Origin: a bacterium
GTDB taxonomy: Bacteria > Gemmatimonadota > Gemmatimonadetes > Gemmatimonadales > Gemmatimonadaceae
DNA length: 10,677 nucleotides
Reading direction: 5' to 3'
NCBI GenBank assembly: GCA_021802745.1
Contig: JAJZRK010000112.1
Span: 1-10,677 of the forward strand
The notes below the pieces were generated by a model. It saw only the letters and a list, made by a program, of their open reading frames with translations, did no database searches and had not been told where the DNA came from. This document shows, one piece after another, positions 10,481 to 10,677 of the stretch (positions are counted from its first letter, which is position 1; each line of letters starts with the position of its first letter). The position numbers and the translations under genes are program-made.

Positions 10481-10550
10481 CGATCGCCCATCGCAATCCC
10501 TAACCGTGATCTTCCATCCCGTTCCGAATTCCATATCCTAAATCGTCTTG
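10481..10550. repeat. Heptad-periodic repeat element, copy B
   Basis: Ten 7-nt units, pyrimidine-rich, continue the array in a phase shifted by three bases. The element is the ungapped relative of 8334-8403 (48 of 70 positions by hand count), sharing CATCGCAATCC (10489-10499) and TCCGAATTCC (10523-10532) at the identical spacing of 34 bases. Its last bases overlap the proposed -35 box of the tRNA-like gene. Confidence 0.7.
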
Positions 10551-10576
10551 CCCCGTCGGCCCTCACCGTTTACTAT
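10548..10576 (+). promoter_or_regulatory. Sigma70-type promoter candidate for the tRNA-like gene
   Basis: TTGCCC (10548-10553) and TACTAT (10571-10576) each match the -35 and -10 consensus at four of six positions and are separated by exactly 17 bases. Transcription would begin near 10583, about five bases before the tRNA-like 5' end. It suggests the element is transcribed. Confidence 0.5.
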
Positions 10577-10587
10577 TCGTTCATTGA

Positions 10588-10661
10588 CGCGGGGTGGAGC
10601 AGCCTGGTAGCTCGTCGGGCTCATAACGCGAAGGTCGCGGAGTAAAAGCCCGCCCCCGCCA
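10588..10661 (+). tRNA. Initiator tRNA-fMet-like gene (anticodon CAU) with an aberrant T-arm; possible pseudogene
   Basis: The first 40 bases are those of a normal bacterial initiator tRNA: acceptor CGCGGGG, D-arm with A11-U24 and GG in the loop, and anticodon loop CTCATAA with CAT at 10622-10624. The acceptor stem closes with six pairs (CCCCGC at 10654-10659) and leaves C1-C72 unpaired, consistent with the initiator hallmark of no 1-72 pair. Odd points: position 40 (10628) is G, so G30 faces G40 and the diagnostic three G-C pairs of the anticodon stem are broken; the T-stem has an A53-C61 mismatch; and the T-loop (10642-10648) reads GTAAAAG in place of TTCRANN, losing T54 and C56. The encoded 3' end is ATGA, not CCA. 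It may be decayed, specialised, or affected by sequence error. Confidence 0.7.
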
Positions 10662-10677
10662 TGAACGCAAACGGTCG

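Noticed and set aside
9962..10645. 227-codon plus-strand frame over ftsB, the repeats and the tRNA-like gene
   Set aside because: It reads ftsB in another frame, passes through tandem repeats and ends inside the tRNA-like sequence, so it is a chance frame.
10661..10677. ATG at the end of the window as the start of another gene
   Set aside because: Only five codons are visible, there is no ribosome site, and it coincides with the tRNA-like discriminator base; it cannot be supported.

Overview
This window is GC-rich, forward-strand bacterial DNA that carries mostly housekeeping metabolism. All nine protein genes I support, apart from one conserved hypothetical and one lipoprotein, belong to well-known families. 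The strong codon bias, the scarcity of Shine-Dalgarno sequences, a Minf_1886-type hypothetical protein and CACGGATT-type intergenic inverted repeats suggest a soil or freshwater lineage such as Gemmatimonadota or a relative. That assignment is inference; no rRNA or phylogenetic marker is present to prove it.

Layout. At 32-2841 lie leucine dehydrogenase, ribose-5-phosphate isomerase B and serine hydroxymethyltransferase, with an ATGA overlap and a 9-nt gap, so probably one transcript. At 2842-3097 is an intergenic region dominated by a large inverted repeat. At 3098-8300 is a tightly packed second block: a conserved hypothetical (Minf_1886-like), a bifunctional NAD(P)HX repair enzyme, a beta-propeller lipoprotein, thiamine-monophosphate kinase and a 1-acylglycerol-3-phosphate acyltransferase, with gaps of 12, 2, 15 and -4 nt. 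At 8405-9691 is enolase. At 9692-10019 is a 328-nt gap holding a second, related inverted repeat, a hairpin and a short 7-nt-periodic block. At 10020-10343 is an FtsB/DivIC-type division protein. From 10345 to 10550 runs a long array of 7-nt-periodic DNA, followed by a promoter-like sequence and an initiator-tRNA-like gene (10588-10661).

How the genes work together. The first block joins amino-acid deamination, pentose phosphate interconversion and one-carbon metabolism. The second combines cofactor repair, thiamine pyrophosphate synthesis and phospholipid synthesis, with an exported propeller protein of unknown job in the middle. Enolase next to ftsB/divIC is a recurring bacterial arrangement.

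What is unusual lies outside the protein genes. (1) The initiator-tRNA-like gene has a perfect 5' half but lacks a normal T-loop and has a mismatch in the diagnostic anticodon-stem G-C triplet. (2) The intergenic DNA shows a 7-nt period at four places, and two of these blocks, before enolase and before the tRNA, align without gaps over 70 nt. (3) Two inverted-repeat elements of one family share their arms and a GGGG-AA(T)-CCCC centre. I see no CRISPR array, insertion sequence, phage gene or defence system.
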